Source: Bacteroidales bacterium
GTDB lineage: Bacteria; Bacteroidota; Bacteroidia; Bacteroidales; P3
Assembly: GCA_900771365.1 (NCBI GenBank)
Contig: CAAGNU010000070.1
Span: forward strand, 1-21,968
DNA: 21,968 nt
Direction: 5' to 3'
A program made the translations under genes and the position numbers. Positions within the stretch are counted from its first letter, which is position 1, and every line of letters begins with the position of its first letter. The notes beneath the pieces were generated by a model. The model had not been told where the DNA came from. It ran no database searches and was given only the letters and a program-made list of their open reading frames with translations. Below are positions 6,905-14,043 of this stretch, in pieces.

Positions 6905-7192
6905 ATGACCAAGGCTGAAGTTGTTGCACAGATCGCACAGAAAACAGGCATCGAGAAAGTCGCTGTTCAAGCTACTGTTGATGAGTTTATGAACGTGGTG
7001 AAGCAGGCTCTTGCTGGCGGAGAGAATGTCTACCTCCGCGGTTTCGGCAGTTTTATCATCAAGAAGCGAGCAGAAAAGACTGGTCGCAACATCTCAAAGA
7101 ACTCGACCATCATCATCCCCGCGCACAACATCCCATCTTTCAAGGCCGCCAAGACTTTTGTTGAAGAGGTGAAAGAGAATTCAAAATTATAA
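6905..7192 (+). CDS. HU/IHF-family DNA-binding protein
   Basis: This 95-residue nucleoid protein dimerises and bends DNA. It has the HU fold in order: helix 1 with TKAEVVAQIAQKTG, helix 2 with VDEFMNVVKQALAGGENV, then RGFGSFIIKKRAEKTGRNIS, which covers the dimer core and the start of the beta arm. The arm tip and return strand are in TIIIPAHNIPSFKAAKTF. The IPAHNIPSF segment matches the HU/IHF signature around the conserved P-x-F-x-x-[GA]-K. The length is normal. The gene has its own promoter (-7 box at 6839) with a leader of about 55 nt. The 29-residue basic protein gene follows after 21 nt and is probably cotranscribed, ending at the hairpin at 7338-7390. Confidence 0.95.
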   Translation: MTKAEVVAQIAQKTGIEKVAVQATVDEFMNVVKQALAGGENVYLRGFGSFIIKKRAEKTGRNISKNSTIIIPAHNIPSFKAAKTFVEEVKENSKL

Positions 7193-7213
7193 ACATATAA
7201 AATCTGTTATACT

Positions 7214-7303
7214 ATGCCTAACGGAAAAAAACACAAAAGACACAAGATGTCAACGCACAAGCGTAAAAAGCGCCTGCGCAAGAACAGACATAAGAAGAAG
7301 TAA
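7214..7303 (+). CDS. COX24/AURKAIP1 (mS38)-like mini-protein
   Basis: ATG 7214 to TAA 7301-7303 encodes 29 residues beginning MPNGKKHKRHKMSTHKRKKR and ending in LRKNRHKKK. More than half of the residues are Lys, Arg or His. I recognise it as the short Bacteroidetes protein annotated with the COX24/AURKAIP1 C-terminal domain. The eukaryotic members include the mitochondrial small-subunit protein mS38, known to lie in the ribosome, so binding to rRNA is a reasonable inference, though not shown for this protein. The pairing with the RNase E/G gene is typical of the phylum. It sits 21 nt after the HU gene and 98 nt before rng. A 9-bp inverted repeat (TAAGAAGAA 7291-7299, TTCTTCTTA 7307-7315) spans its stop codon. 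Such tiny genes are easily missed by annotation. Confidence 0.78.
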   Translation: MPNGKKHKRHKMSTHKRKKRLRKNRHKKK

Positions 7304-7337
7304 GGCTTCTTCTTAATCTAACAAAAATCTAACAACT

Positions 7338-7390
7338 AAAACAAATTACACAACGGTGAGCAATCACCTGCTTGTGTAATTTGTTTTTTT
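7338..7390 (+). terminator. strong rho-independent terminator / attenuator between the mini-protein gene and rng
   Basis: ACAAATTACACAA (7341-7353) pairs perfectly with TTGTGTAATTTGT (7372-7384), extended outward by AAA/TTT. Inside, after a small asymmetric bulge, GGTGA (7355-7359) pairs with TCACC (7364-7368) around a GCAA tetraloop of the stable GNRA class. The stem runs into seven Ts (7384-7390). The rng start codon is only 12 nt after the T run, so the hairpin could also control rng expression or be a target of RNase G itself. Confidence 0.85.
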
Positions 7391-7401
7391 GAAAGGAAAG
7401 A

Positions 7402-8952
7402 ATGAATAAGGAATTAATTATCTCTGCAACCGAAAACGAAGTCCAACTTGCATTGGTAGAAGATAAGCAGCTTGTTGAGCTGCATAAGGATAAGGGCGGT
7501 AACGGCGTTCAGGTGGGCGATATCTATGTGGGCAAGGTCCGCAAGATAATGCCCGGCCTTAATGCCGCTTTTATTGATGTGGGGGAGGATAAGGACGGCT
7601 TCGTGCACTACCTAGATTTAGGAACTAATTATAACTCTGTGACCAAGTATGTGAAATTGGCCATGAACGGGGACAATTCGGTGTCCACTCTGAAAAACTT
7701 TAAAATCGAGCCCATCCTTGAAAAGACTGGCAACCTCTCTAACATACTTAAGGTTGGGCAATTAGTACTCGGACAAGTGGCCAAAGAACCTATCTCAACC
7801 AAGGGTCCGAAGCTCTCAGGCGATATCTCATTTGCAGGTCGTTATATCGTGCTTACCCCCTTTATCAACCGCATCTCCATTTCTCAAAAAATCAAAGGAA
7901 GCGAGGAACGAGGCCGCTTGCGCCGCTTGATGCAGAGCATCAAGCCTGACAATTTCGGCATCATCGTGCGGACGATAGCAGAGGGCAAAGGCGTGGCCGA
8001 ACTTGATGCTGATTTGCGGCAGCTGATGTCGCAATGGACCAATCTTACCGAGCGTCTCAAGCATATCACAGGGCCGCAGAAGGTGCTGTCTGAGCTGAGC
8101 ACCACCTCAGCCTTGCTGCGAGATGTGCTCACGGACGATTTCAACAGCATCTACGCTGATGATGAGAATATTTACAATGAAGTCCGCCAATATATTGACA
8201 CGATAGCCCCAGGCAAGACAGACATCGTTCATCATTACAAGTTGGAGACGCCTATCTTTGAGCAGTTCGGGGTGCTGCGCGATATTCGCCGAGCTTTTGG
8301 CCGCATCGTAACAATCCGCTCAGGTGTGTATCTGTATATAGAACACACTGAGGCCATGCACGTTATCGATGTGAACAGCGGTAACCATGTCAAGGCAGGG
8401 GCAGGGCAGGAGGATACGGCTCTGCAGGTGAATATAGAGTCGGCGAAAGAGATTGCACGCCAGCTTCGCCTCCGCGATATGGGTGGCATTGTGATAGTCG
8501 ATTTCGTGGATATGCAGAAAGCGGAACACCGTAAGCAGCTGTTCGATGTGATGTGCGACGAGATGTCGCACGACAAGGCTCGTCATACTATTTTGCCGCT
8601 GAGCAAGTTCGGATTGATGCAGATTACGCGCCAGCGTGTGCGTCCCGCAGTAGAAGTTGACGTGCAGGAGAAATGCCCCTTCTGCGATGGCACGGGAAAT
8701 ATCAAGTCCAGCCTTGTGGTGGTGGATGAGATAGAGTCAAACCTTCGCTATCTGATGTCTTCGCAAAACGAAAAGAAACTCACGATTATTACGCATCCAT
8801 ACGTATACGCATATCTTACCAAAGGATTGAAAAGCATACGTTTACAATGGATGTACAAATACAAGATCAATCTTACATTCAAACCCTCGGAAACATACGG
8901 ATTATTAGACTATAAATTCTTCAATGCTGCCGGAGATGAGATTTCTATGTAA
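7402..8952 (+). CDS. rng: ribonuclease E/G family endoribonuclease
   Basis: This 516-residue protein cuts single-stranded RNA 5'-end-dependently in rRNA maturation and mRNA decay. It has RNase G length and lacks the long C-terminal degradosome scaffold of RNase E. The N-terminal S1 region begins with VGDIYVGKVRKIMPGLNAAF and includes DGFVHYLDLG. An insertion of about 45 residues relative to E. coli RNase G follows (about 75-118). Metal-binding aspartates are Asp323 in VIDVNSG and Asp367 in VDFVDM, corresponding to RNase E Asp303 and Asp346. The zinc-link is CPFCDGTGN (Cys425, Cys428). An AAAGGAAAG sequence 2-10 nt before the ATG is unusually Shine-Dalgarno-like for this phylum. The 3' end overlaps the GH25 gene. 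Its own promoter was not seen; expression probably comes from read-through of the hairpin at 7338-7390. Confidence 0.96.
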   Translation: MNKELIISATENEVQLALVEDKQLVELHKDKGGNGVQVGDIYVGKVRKIMPGLNAAFIDVGEDKDGFVHYLDLGTNYNSVTKYVKLAMNGDNSVSTLKNFKIEPILEKTGNLSNILKVGQLVLGQVAKEPISTKGPKLSGDISFAGRYIVLTPFINRISISQKIKGSEERGRLRRLMQSIKPDNFGIIVRTIAEGKGVAELDADLRQLMSQWTNLTERLKHITGPQKVLSELSTTSALLRDVLTDDFNSIYADDENIYNEVRQYIDTIAPGKTDIVHHYKLETPIFEQFGVLRDIRRAFGRIVTIRSGVYLYIEHTEAMHVIDVNSGNHVKAGAGQEDTALQVNIESAKEIARQLRLRDMGGIVIVDFVDMQKAEHRKQLFDVMCDEMSHDKARHTILPLSKFGLMQITRQRVRPAVEVDVQEKCPFCDGTGNIKSSLVVVDEIESNLRYLMSSQNEKKLTIITHPYVYAYLTKGLKSIRLQWMYKYKINLTFKPSETYGLLDYKFFNAAGDEISM

Positions 8953-9784
8953 GACCATTATGATAATGATCTGCCTTATGCTTGTGCCGTCGTTTTTCAC
9001 AACGGCACAGGCACAAGGTATTGATGTGTCGAAATATCAAGGTACCATCGATTGGACCACGCTTGCCAAAAGCAAGAAGGTGAAGTTCGTCTATATCCGA
9101 GCCACAGAAGGCACCTCAATTAAGGACCCTAAATACAAGGCCAATCTGGACTCGGCACGTAATGCAAAGATTCTTGTAGGCAGCTATCATGTGTATAGCA
9201 GCAAAACATCGGCCTCGACCCAGTTTGCTAATTTCAAGTCCGTGGTTCTCAAAAAGAAACAGGATCTCATTCCCGTCCTTGATATCGAAGGCTATTATAG
9301 TGGACGACTCAATATGGCCCACGTGGATAAAATCCTTCAACTGATGGAAAAGGAGTATGGGGCGAAACCAATGATATATACTAGCGAGATGGTGTTCAAG
9401 GAACATTTCAGCGGGAAGAAATATTCTGCATATCATTTCTTTATAGCTAAATATAAAGGCACACCCAATGTTCGATACACGCTATGGCAGTATAGTCGTA
9501 GCGGCCGCGTCCCAGGCATTTCGGGAGCTGTGGATCTTGACAAATTCCACCCCAAGCACAGCCTTAAGGACCTCTATCTGCCCACTCCCAAACAGAAGGT
9601 GGCTGATACGGCTAATGCAGACTCCGCAGCCGTGAAATCCGACACGACAGCTACCGTCATTTCTGGAGCTAAGGCGGATTCTTCCAAGACGGAGAATGGT
9701 GCCACCCCAGCCAGACCTGCGCCACCTATGAAATCATCCTCCCCCAAGCTCTATAGGAAGCCCGCAGATAGGGTGAAAGGATGA
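8936..9784 (+). CDS. secreted glycoside hydrolase family 25 protein (lysozyme-like)
   Basis: The protein has 282 residues from ATG 8936; ATG 8924 is possible, but the later start gives a better signal peptide, MRFLCKTIMIMICLMLVPSF followed by FTTAQA and cleavage. GH25 enzymes hydrolyse the MurNAc-GlcNAc bond of peptidoglycan. The catalytic barrel shows GIDVSKYQG (28-36, first catalytic-site Asp30), YIRATEG (54-60), VLDIEGYY with the Asp116/Glu118 pair, and a closing LWQYSRSGRVPGISGAVDLD. After the domain comes a Thr/Ala/Ser/Lys/Pro-rich, probably disordered tail (about 215-282), possibly for wall association or anchoring. The start overlaps the end of rng by 17 nt, suggesting coupled translation although the functions are unrelated. 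It could act in wall remodelling or against competitors. Confidence 0.92.
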   Translation: MRFLCKTIMIMICLMLVPSFFTTAQAQGIDVSKYQGTIDWTTLAKSKKVKFVYIRATEGTSIKDPKYKANLDSARNAKILVGSYHVYSSKTSASTQFANFKSVVLKKKQDLIPVLDIEGYYSGRLNMAHVDKILQLMEKEYGAKPMIYTSEMVFKEHFSGKKYSAYHFFIAKYKGTPNVRYTLWQYSRSGRVPGISGAVDLDKFHPKHSLKDLYLPTPKQKVADTANADSAAVKSDTTATVISGAKADSSKTENGATPARPAPPMKSSSPKLYRKPADRVKG

Positions 9785-10173
9785 GTTGGAAGAGAAAAAT
9801 CGCATCACATGAGGCAAGGGGTGGCTGGGGAGCAGGTTCGCTGTAGCTTCGCTTCTAGATGAGGCAGCTGTGGCAATATTGAAATGGATGAAACGACTTT
9901 TCCTTGGTAGCCTTGTTGTGAGATATTCTGCCTTCGAAAAACTTTTACAGTCACATGAAGGCTGGATAGGGAGGAATAATTTGCTGCTTATTTCGAGATT
10001 GACATTGTCGTTTTTTTTTGTGCAAAATCTCACTAGAATAAAGGCCTCGAAAAGTTGCTTTGTGCGGCACTTCGAGGGTGCTGTTGGCTCCTTATGCCGG
10101 GGCATTTTTGACCTGGATTTCATGGTGGAAAAATTTTTTTGCAAAAAAATGTGGTTGATTGCAAAAAAATGAT
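9785..10173. other. intergenic spacer upstream of kamD
   Basis: No credible gene is seen; the short frames on both strands look random. The segment contains GTAGCTTCGC at 9843-9852, shared with the spacer at 3992-4001, and the words GCAAAAAAATG repeated at 10141 and 10161. No cobalamin riboswitch (B12 box) could be recognised, despite the B12-dependent enzyme downstream. Confidence 0.6.
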
Positions 10174-10181
10174 TATCTTTG
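10174..10181 (+). promoter_or_regulatory. -7 box of the kamDE operon promoter
   Basis: TATCTTTG is a perfect match to TAnnTTTG. No well-spaced TTTG -33 box was found. The predicted leader to kamD is about 95 nt and includes a C5/G5 hairpin (CCCCC 10206-10210, GGGGG 10224-10228). Confidence 0.6.
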
Positions 10182-10279
10182 CAATAGGAAAAATATGTAG
10201 CAGTACCCCCTTTTTGCAAGGTCGGGGGCAATTGTTATTATTTGAATAATAATAGATTAATAATAATAAATATATAGAT

Positions 10280-11836
10280 ATGCAAGAAAGTAAATTAGGT
10301 CTCGATTTTCAAAAAGTTGAGCATGCGCGCGGAGTGGCAAAGAAAATTGCCGACCAAGTGCAGGATTTTGTTGGCAACTACACCACAGTGGCTGTCGAAC
10401 GCACAATCTGCCGTTTGCTGGGTATCGATGGCGTCGATGCTAACGAGGTTCCGCTGCCTAATGTAGTGGTTGATGAACTCAAAAGCAAAGGCCTTCTCGG
10501 CCAGGGCGTCTGCTTCTTTATGGGTAACGCAGTCCTCGAAACGGGCAAGACACCTCAGGAGATTGCCGAGGCAGTTAGCGCAGGCAAGCTCGACATCACG
10601 CAGCTGCCCATACACAAGGCTGAGGATATCAAGAATGCGCTCCAGCCTTTTATCGACAGCAACATCGCCCGTATTCGCGCACGTCGCCAGCGTCGTGAGA
10701 ACTATATCGACACTATCGGTGAGGGCAGCAAGCCCTACCTCTATATCATCGTGGCCACAGGCAACATCTACGAGGATGTAGTCCAGGCTCAGGCAGGTGC
10801 TCGTCAGGGTGCCGACATTATCGCCGTTATCCGTACCACGGGCCAGAGCTTGCTCGACTATGTGCCTTACGGCGCTACCACCGAGGGCTTTGGCGGCACT
10901 TTCGCCACTCAGGAGAACTTTCGCATCATGCGTAAGGCTCTTGACGAGGTAGGCGAGGAGGTGGGCCGCTATATCCGCCTTTGCAATTACTGCTCCGGCC
11001 TCTGTATGCCTGAGATTGCCGCTATGGGTGCTCTCGAAGGCCTCGATGTCATGCTGAACGATGCGCTCTACGGCATCCTTTTCCGCGACATCAACATGCA
11101 GCGTACTCTTATCGACCAGTATTTCAGCCGTATCATCAACGGCTTCGCAGGTATCATCATCAACACGGGCGAGGATAACTACCTCACTACGGCTGATGCT
11201 TACGAAGAGGCTCACACGGTGCTGGCTTCGGACTTCATCAACGAGCAGCTCGCCCTCTTAGCAGGCCTGCCCGAGGAGCAGATGGGTCTCGGCCATGCCT
11301 TTGAAATGGATCCTCAGCTCGAGAACGGCTTCCTCTATGAGCTTGCACAGGCTCAGATGCTGCGCGAGATCTTCCCCAATGCTCCGCTCAAATATATGCC
11401 TCCTACCAAGTTTATGACTGGCAATATCTTCCGCGGCCATATCCAGGATGCTCTCTTCAACATCATCGGACAATGGACCCATCAGGGCCTCCAACTTCTG
11501 GGTATGCCCACCGAGGCTATCCACACTCCTTTCATGAGCGACCGCTACCTCTCTATTGAGAATGCCAAGTACATCTTCAATAACATGAAGAACATCGGCG
11601 AAGAGGTCGAGTTCAAGGAAGACGGTATCGTCCGCAACCGCGCCAAGAAGGTCCTCGACGACGCAACCAACCTTCTCGAAACCATGGAGAGCGAAGGCCT
11701 CTTCACCGCTCTCGAAAAAGGCATCTTCGCCAACGTGAAGCGTCCGAAGAACGGCGGCAAGGGTCTCGACGGCGTCACATTGAAGGCCGACAACTACTTC
11801 AACCCGTTCGTGGAAATCATGAAAGGCAAAAAATAA
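10280..11836 (+). CDS. kamD: lysine 5,6-aminomutase, alpha subunit
   Basis: This 518-residue protein is the large subunit of the adenosylcobalamin- and PLP-dependent aminomutase. The enzyme moves the terminal amino group of D-lysine or beta-lysine from C6 to C5 in lysine fermentation. It aligns by eye over its full length with KamD (about 516 residues): N-terminal LDFQKVEHARGVAKKIADQV, then the TIM-barrel region with YIIVATGNIYEDVVQAQAGA, VIRTTGQSLLDYVPYG and TTEGFGGTFATQENFRIMRK, and YMPPTKFMTGNIF near the C-terminal side. Codons are strongly biased toward C-ending forms, implying high expression. The beta subunit gene kamE follows after 73 nt. kamA and the other clostridial-type pathway genes are not adjacent upstream. 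The start follows an AT-rich leader without a Shine-Dalgarno sequence. Confidence 0.95.
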   Translation: MQESKLGLDFQKVEHARGVAKKIADQVQDFVGNYTTVAVERTICRLLGIDGVDANEVPLPNVVVDELKSKGLLGQGVCFFMGNAVLETGKTPQEIAEAVSAGKLDITQLPIHKAEDIKNALQPFIDSNIARIRARRQRRENYIDTIGEGSKPYLYIIVATGNIYEDVVQAQAGARQGADIIAVIRTTGQSLLDYVPYGATTEGFGGTFATQENFRIMRKALDEVGEEVGRYIRLCNYCSGLCMPEIAAMGALEGLDVMLNDALYGILFRDINMQRTLIDQYFSRIINGFAGIIINTGEDNYLTTADAYEEAHTVLASDFINEQLALLAGLPEEQMGLGHAFEMDPQLENGFLYELAQAQMLREIFPNAPLKYMPPTKFMTGNIFRGHIQDALFNIIGQWTHQGLQLLGMPTEAIHTPFMSDRYLSIENAKYIFNNMKNIGEEVEFKEDGIVRNRAKKVLDDATNLLETMESEGLFTALEKGIFANVKRPKNGGKGLDGVTLKADNYFNPFVEIMKGKK

Positions 11837-11909
11837 TTCGTCACTTCAAGCCAGACTTCGAAGTTGAAGGAATAGTAACAATTTATCAATCAGAAAAATC
11901 CGCAATAAT

Positions 11910-12698
11910 ATGAGCGAAGGATTATATTCAATGGAAGCTAAGGATTTCGACAAAACCTTAGACCTTAAACAAATAAAGCCATACGGCGACACCATGAACG
12001 ATGGTAAGACCCAGCTGAGCTTCACCCTCCCCGTGCCTGCAGGCGACGAGGCTAACGAGGCTGCCAAGCAGCTGATGAAGAAGATGGGTTTCGAGAATCC
12101 CCTGGTGGTCTATAGCAAGGAGCTGACTAAGGGCTTCACATTCTTTAACTGCTACGGAAGTTGCACCCATACGGTGGACTACACCGCCATCCATGTCCCC
12201 AAGGTCGAGTCTACCACCATGGGTATGAAAGAGTGCGACGACTATATCCGCGAGCACATCGGCCGCAAGATTGTTATCGTTGGTGCCAGCACGGGCACGG
12301 ATGCTCACACCGTGGGTATCGACGCTATCATGAACATGAAGGGCTATGCTGGCCATTACGGCTTGGAACGCTATGACATGATTGAGGCTTACAACCTCGG
12401 CAGCCAGGTCCTCAACGAGGATTTTATCGCCAAGGCAATCGAGCTTCATGCCGACGCGCTTATCGTTTCTCAGACCGTCACCCAGAAGGATATCCACATC
12501 AAGAACCTCACCGAGCTCGTCGAGATGCTCGAAGCTGAGGGCTTGCGCGACAAGGTCATCCTTATCTGCGGCGGTCCCCGTATCAGCCACGAGCTGGCCA
12601 AGGAGCTGGGCTATGATGCAGGTTTCGGCATGAACACATACGCTGATGATGAAGCCTCCTATATTGCCCAGGAGATGGTGAAACGCGGCATGAAGTAA
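11910..12698 (+). CDS. kamE: lysine 5,6-aminomutase, beta subunit (B12- and PLP-binding)
   Basis: This 262-residue subunit is the same length as the clostridial KamE and carries both cofactors. The base-off cobalamin motif is DAHTVG (D-x-H-x-x-G, 131-136), with His133 as the cobalt ligand. MNMKG places Lys144 exactly where the PLP Schiff-base lysine (Lys144 beta) sits in the studied enzyme. The Rossmann fold is visible in RKIVIVGASTGTDAHTVG, ADALIVSQTV and KVILICGGPRIS. The N-terminal dimerisation part covers about residues 1-100. It forms the holoenzyme with KamD just upstream. A CoA-transferase subunit follows after 82 AT-rich nt in which I see no promoter, so one transcript is likely. Confidence 0.96.
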   Translation: MSEGLYSMEAKDFDKTLDLKQIKPYGDTMNDGKTQLSFTLPVPAGDEANEAAKQLMKKMGFENPLVVYSKELTKGFTFFNCYGSCTHTVDYTAIHVPKVESTTMGMKECDDYIREHIGRKIVIVGASTGTDAHTVGIDAIMNMKGYAGHYGLERYDMIEAYNLGSQVLNEDFIAKAIELHADALIVSQTVTQKDIHIKNLTELVEMLEAEGLRDKVILICGGPRISHELAKELGYDAGFGMNTYADDEASYIAQEMVKRGMK

Positions 12699-12780
12699 TC
12701 CATTCATTGAAAGATTAGTTAGCCACAAGTTACTTACAAAACAATATAATAGAATAATAACAATTAAATAAATATTCACT

Positions 12781-13437
12781 ATGGAAAAAAGCGAAATTAA
12801 ACCCTTTATCGCCCGTCGTTGCGCTAAGGAACTGAAAGATGGCGATGTCGTCAATCTTGGTATTGGTCTTCCTACCCTTATTCCTGATTTCCTCCCCGAA
12901 GGCGTCCACGTTGTCCTTCAGTCCGAGAATGGTATGATTGGTATGGGTCCCACCCCCGAAGAGGGCAAAGAGGATCCTTGGCTGATCAACGCTGGTGGCG
13001 GTTTCATCACTTATACTGATGGTGCTAGTACTTTCGACAGCGCAACCTCTTTCGGCATCATCCGTGGCGGTCACGTTAATGTTTCCGTGCTCGGTGCTAT
13101 GCAGGTTGACGAACAGGGCGACCTTGCCAACTGGATGATTCCTGGCAAAAAGACCCCCGGTATGGGTGGCGCTATGGATCTCCTCGTGGGTGCTAAGAAG
13201 GTCATCCTGGCCATGGAGCACACCGCTAAGGGCAACCCCAAGATTTTGAAGAAATGCACCCTTCCTCTTACCGCTAAGGGACAGGTGAATATGATTATTA
13301 CCGAGATGGGTGTCATGGAAATTACCCCCAAGGGTATCGTCCTTACCGAAATCAATCCTGAGTTCACCGTTGAGCAGGTTCAGGCCGCAACAGAGGCCAC
13401 CCTCATCATCTCTCCGGATCTCAAAGAAATGAAGTAG
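12781..13437 (+). CDS. atoA: acetate/butyrate-acetoacetate CoA-transferase, beta subunit
   Basis: This 218-residue family I CoA-transferase beta subunit moves CoA between short acids (acetoacetate, butyrate, acetate). The N-terminal VVNLGIGLPTLIPDFLPEGV is typical. LQSENGMIGMG carries the SENG motif with catalytic Glu49, which forms the glutamyl-CoA intermediate. NVSVLGAMQVDEQGDLANW and MGGAMDLLVGAKKVI are the usual core. The length is normal. These enzymes need an alpha subunit (AtoD), and no such gene is in the window. Its place after kamDE fits the last steps of lysine fermentation, where acetoacetate is activated or butyryl-CoA released. Subunit symbols vary between annotations; substrate preference is inferred from context. 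Confidence 0.92.
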   Translation: MEKSEIKPFIARRCAKELKDGDVVNLGIGLPTLIPDFLPEGVHVVLQSENGMIGMGPTPEEGKEDPWLINAGGGFITYTDGASTFDSATSFGIIRGGHVNVSVLGAMQVDEQGDLANWMIPGKKTPGMGGAMDLLVGAKKVILAMEHTAKGNPKILKKCTLPLTAKGQVNMIITEMGVMEITPKGIVLTEINPEFTVEQVQAATEATLIISPDLKEMK

Positions 13438-13465
13438 TAATACCTCACAATCAATAATATCAGTT

Positions 13466-14041
13466 ATGAAAAAGATCATATTGTTGTTGGCAGCAGTCGT
13501 CTCCCTCATGGTTGCGCAGGCCCAGCATGTCGAGTTTAAATGGCACCGTTGCTATGGCGTGGCCGGTTACGATTTCTCCACCAACCTCAATAAGACTGAT
13601 TTTGAGGACAAGGCAACCTTCCATGGCTTTTATGCCGTGGGAGGTTGGCAGATCCGTAAAGAGTCGGGTATCGGCTTGGGTGTAGAATACCTGAGAGACA
13701 ATACAGGAGCATTCTCCCAGATGCCGGTGTTTATCGAAGTCCGCAGCCATTACTTGCGCAATCGTGTCACCCCGTTCTCTACAGTCTATGTTGGTTATTC
13801 CATTCCTATGGGCTCCTCAAGTGGCGGAGATAACGCTATCCAGATTGCTACAGGCGGTCCCACTTGGGGCTTCTCTGTAGGTGCGCGTTATGCCTTCAGC
13901 CGCAAGATGGGTGTTAGCGCTTATATTGGCTATCAGGGTATTTACATGGGCCGTGTGGAACGCAAAGTTGACGGCTTATTGTCAAACGCTCGCCCACAGC
14001 TGCTTCAAAATATCAAAGTCGGTGTCGGCTTTAATTTCTAA
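13466..14041 (+). CDS. secreted outer-membrane beta-barrel candidate
   Basis: I do not recognise a named family in this 191-residue protein. It opens with a clear signal peptide, MKKIILLLAAVVSLMVAQA (about 1-19), then QHVEFKW. The mature part alternates hydrophobic and polar residues with many Gly, Tyr and Phe: KATFHGFYAVGGWQIR, SGIGLGVEYLRD, FSTVYVGYSIPMG, TWGFSVGARYAFS, MGVSAYIGYQG. It ends in VGVGFNF, with the C-terminal Phe expected for a barrel inserted by the BAM complex. About eight strands would fit the length. It follows atoA by 28 nt and precedes the GH2-type gene by 2 nt, so it is almost certainly cotranslated with that large secreted protein; a surface complex of the two is conceivable but unproven. 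Confidence 0.8.
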   Translation: MKKIILLLAAVVSLMVAQAQHVEFKWHRCYGVAGYDFSTNLNKTDFEDKATFHGFYAVGGWQIRKESGIGLGVEYLRDNTGAFSQMPVFIEVRSHYLRNRVTPFSTVYVGYSIPMGSSSGGDNAIQIATGGPTWGFSVGARYAFSRKMGVSAYIGYQGIYMGRVERKVDGLLSNARPQLLQNIKVGVGFNF

Positions 14042-14043
14042 GT

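Noticed and set aside
9734..10231. Frames of 165 codons (minus) and 100 codons (plus) in the spacer before kamD
   Set aside because: No recognisable motif, they overlap the kamD promoter or the GH25 end, and the composition is that of intergenic DNA.
9785..10279. Cobalamin riboswitch upstream of kamDE
   Set aside because: Expected from the B12 enzyme, but no B12 box or matching fold could be found by eye.
10295..13509. Long antisense frames of 306, 298 and 259 codons opposite kamD, kamE and atoA
   Set aside because: They mirror the strong codon bias of the highly expressed sense genes, show no family resemblance, and the sense genes are certain.
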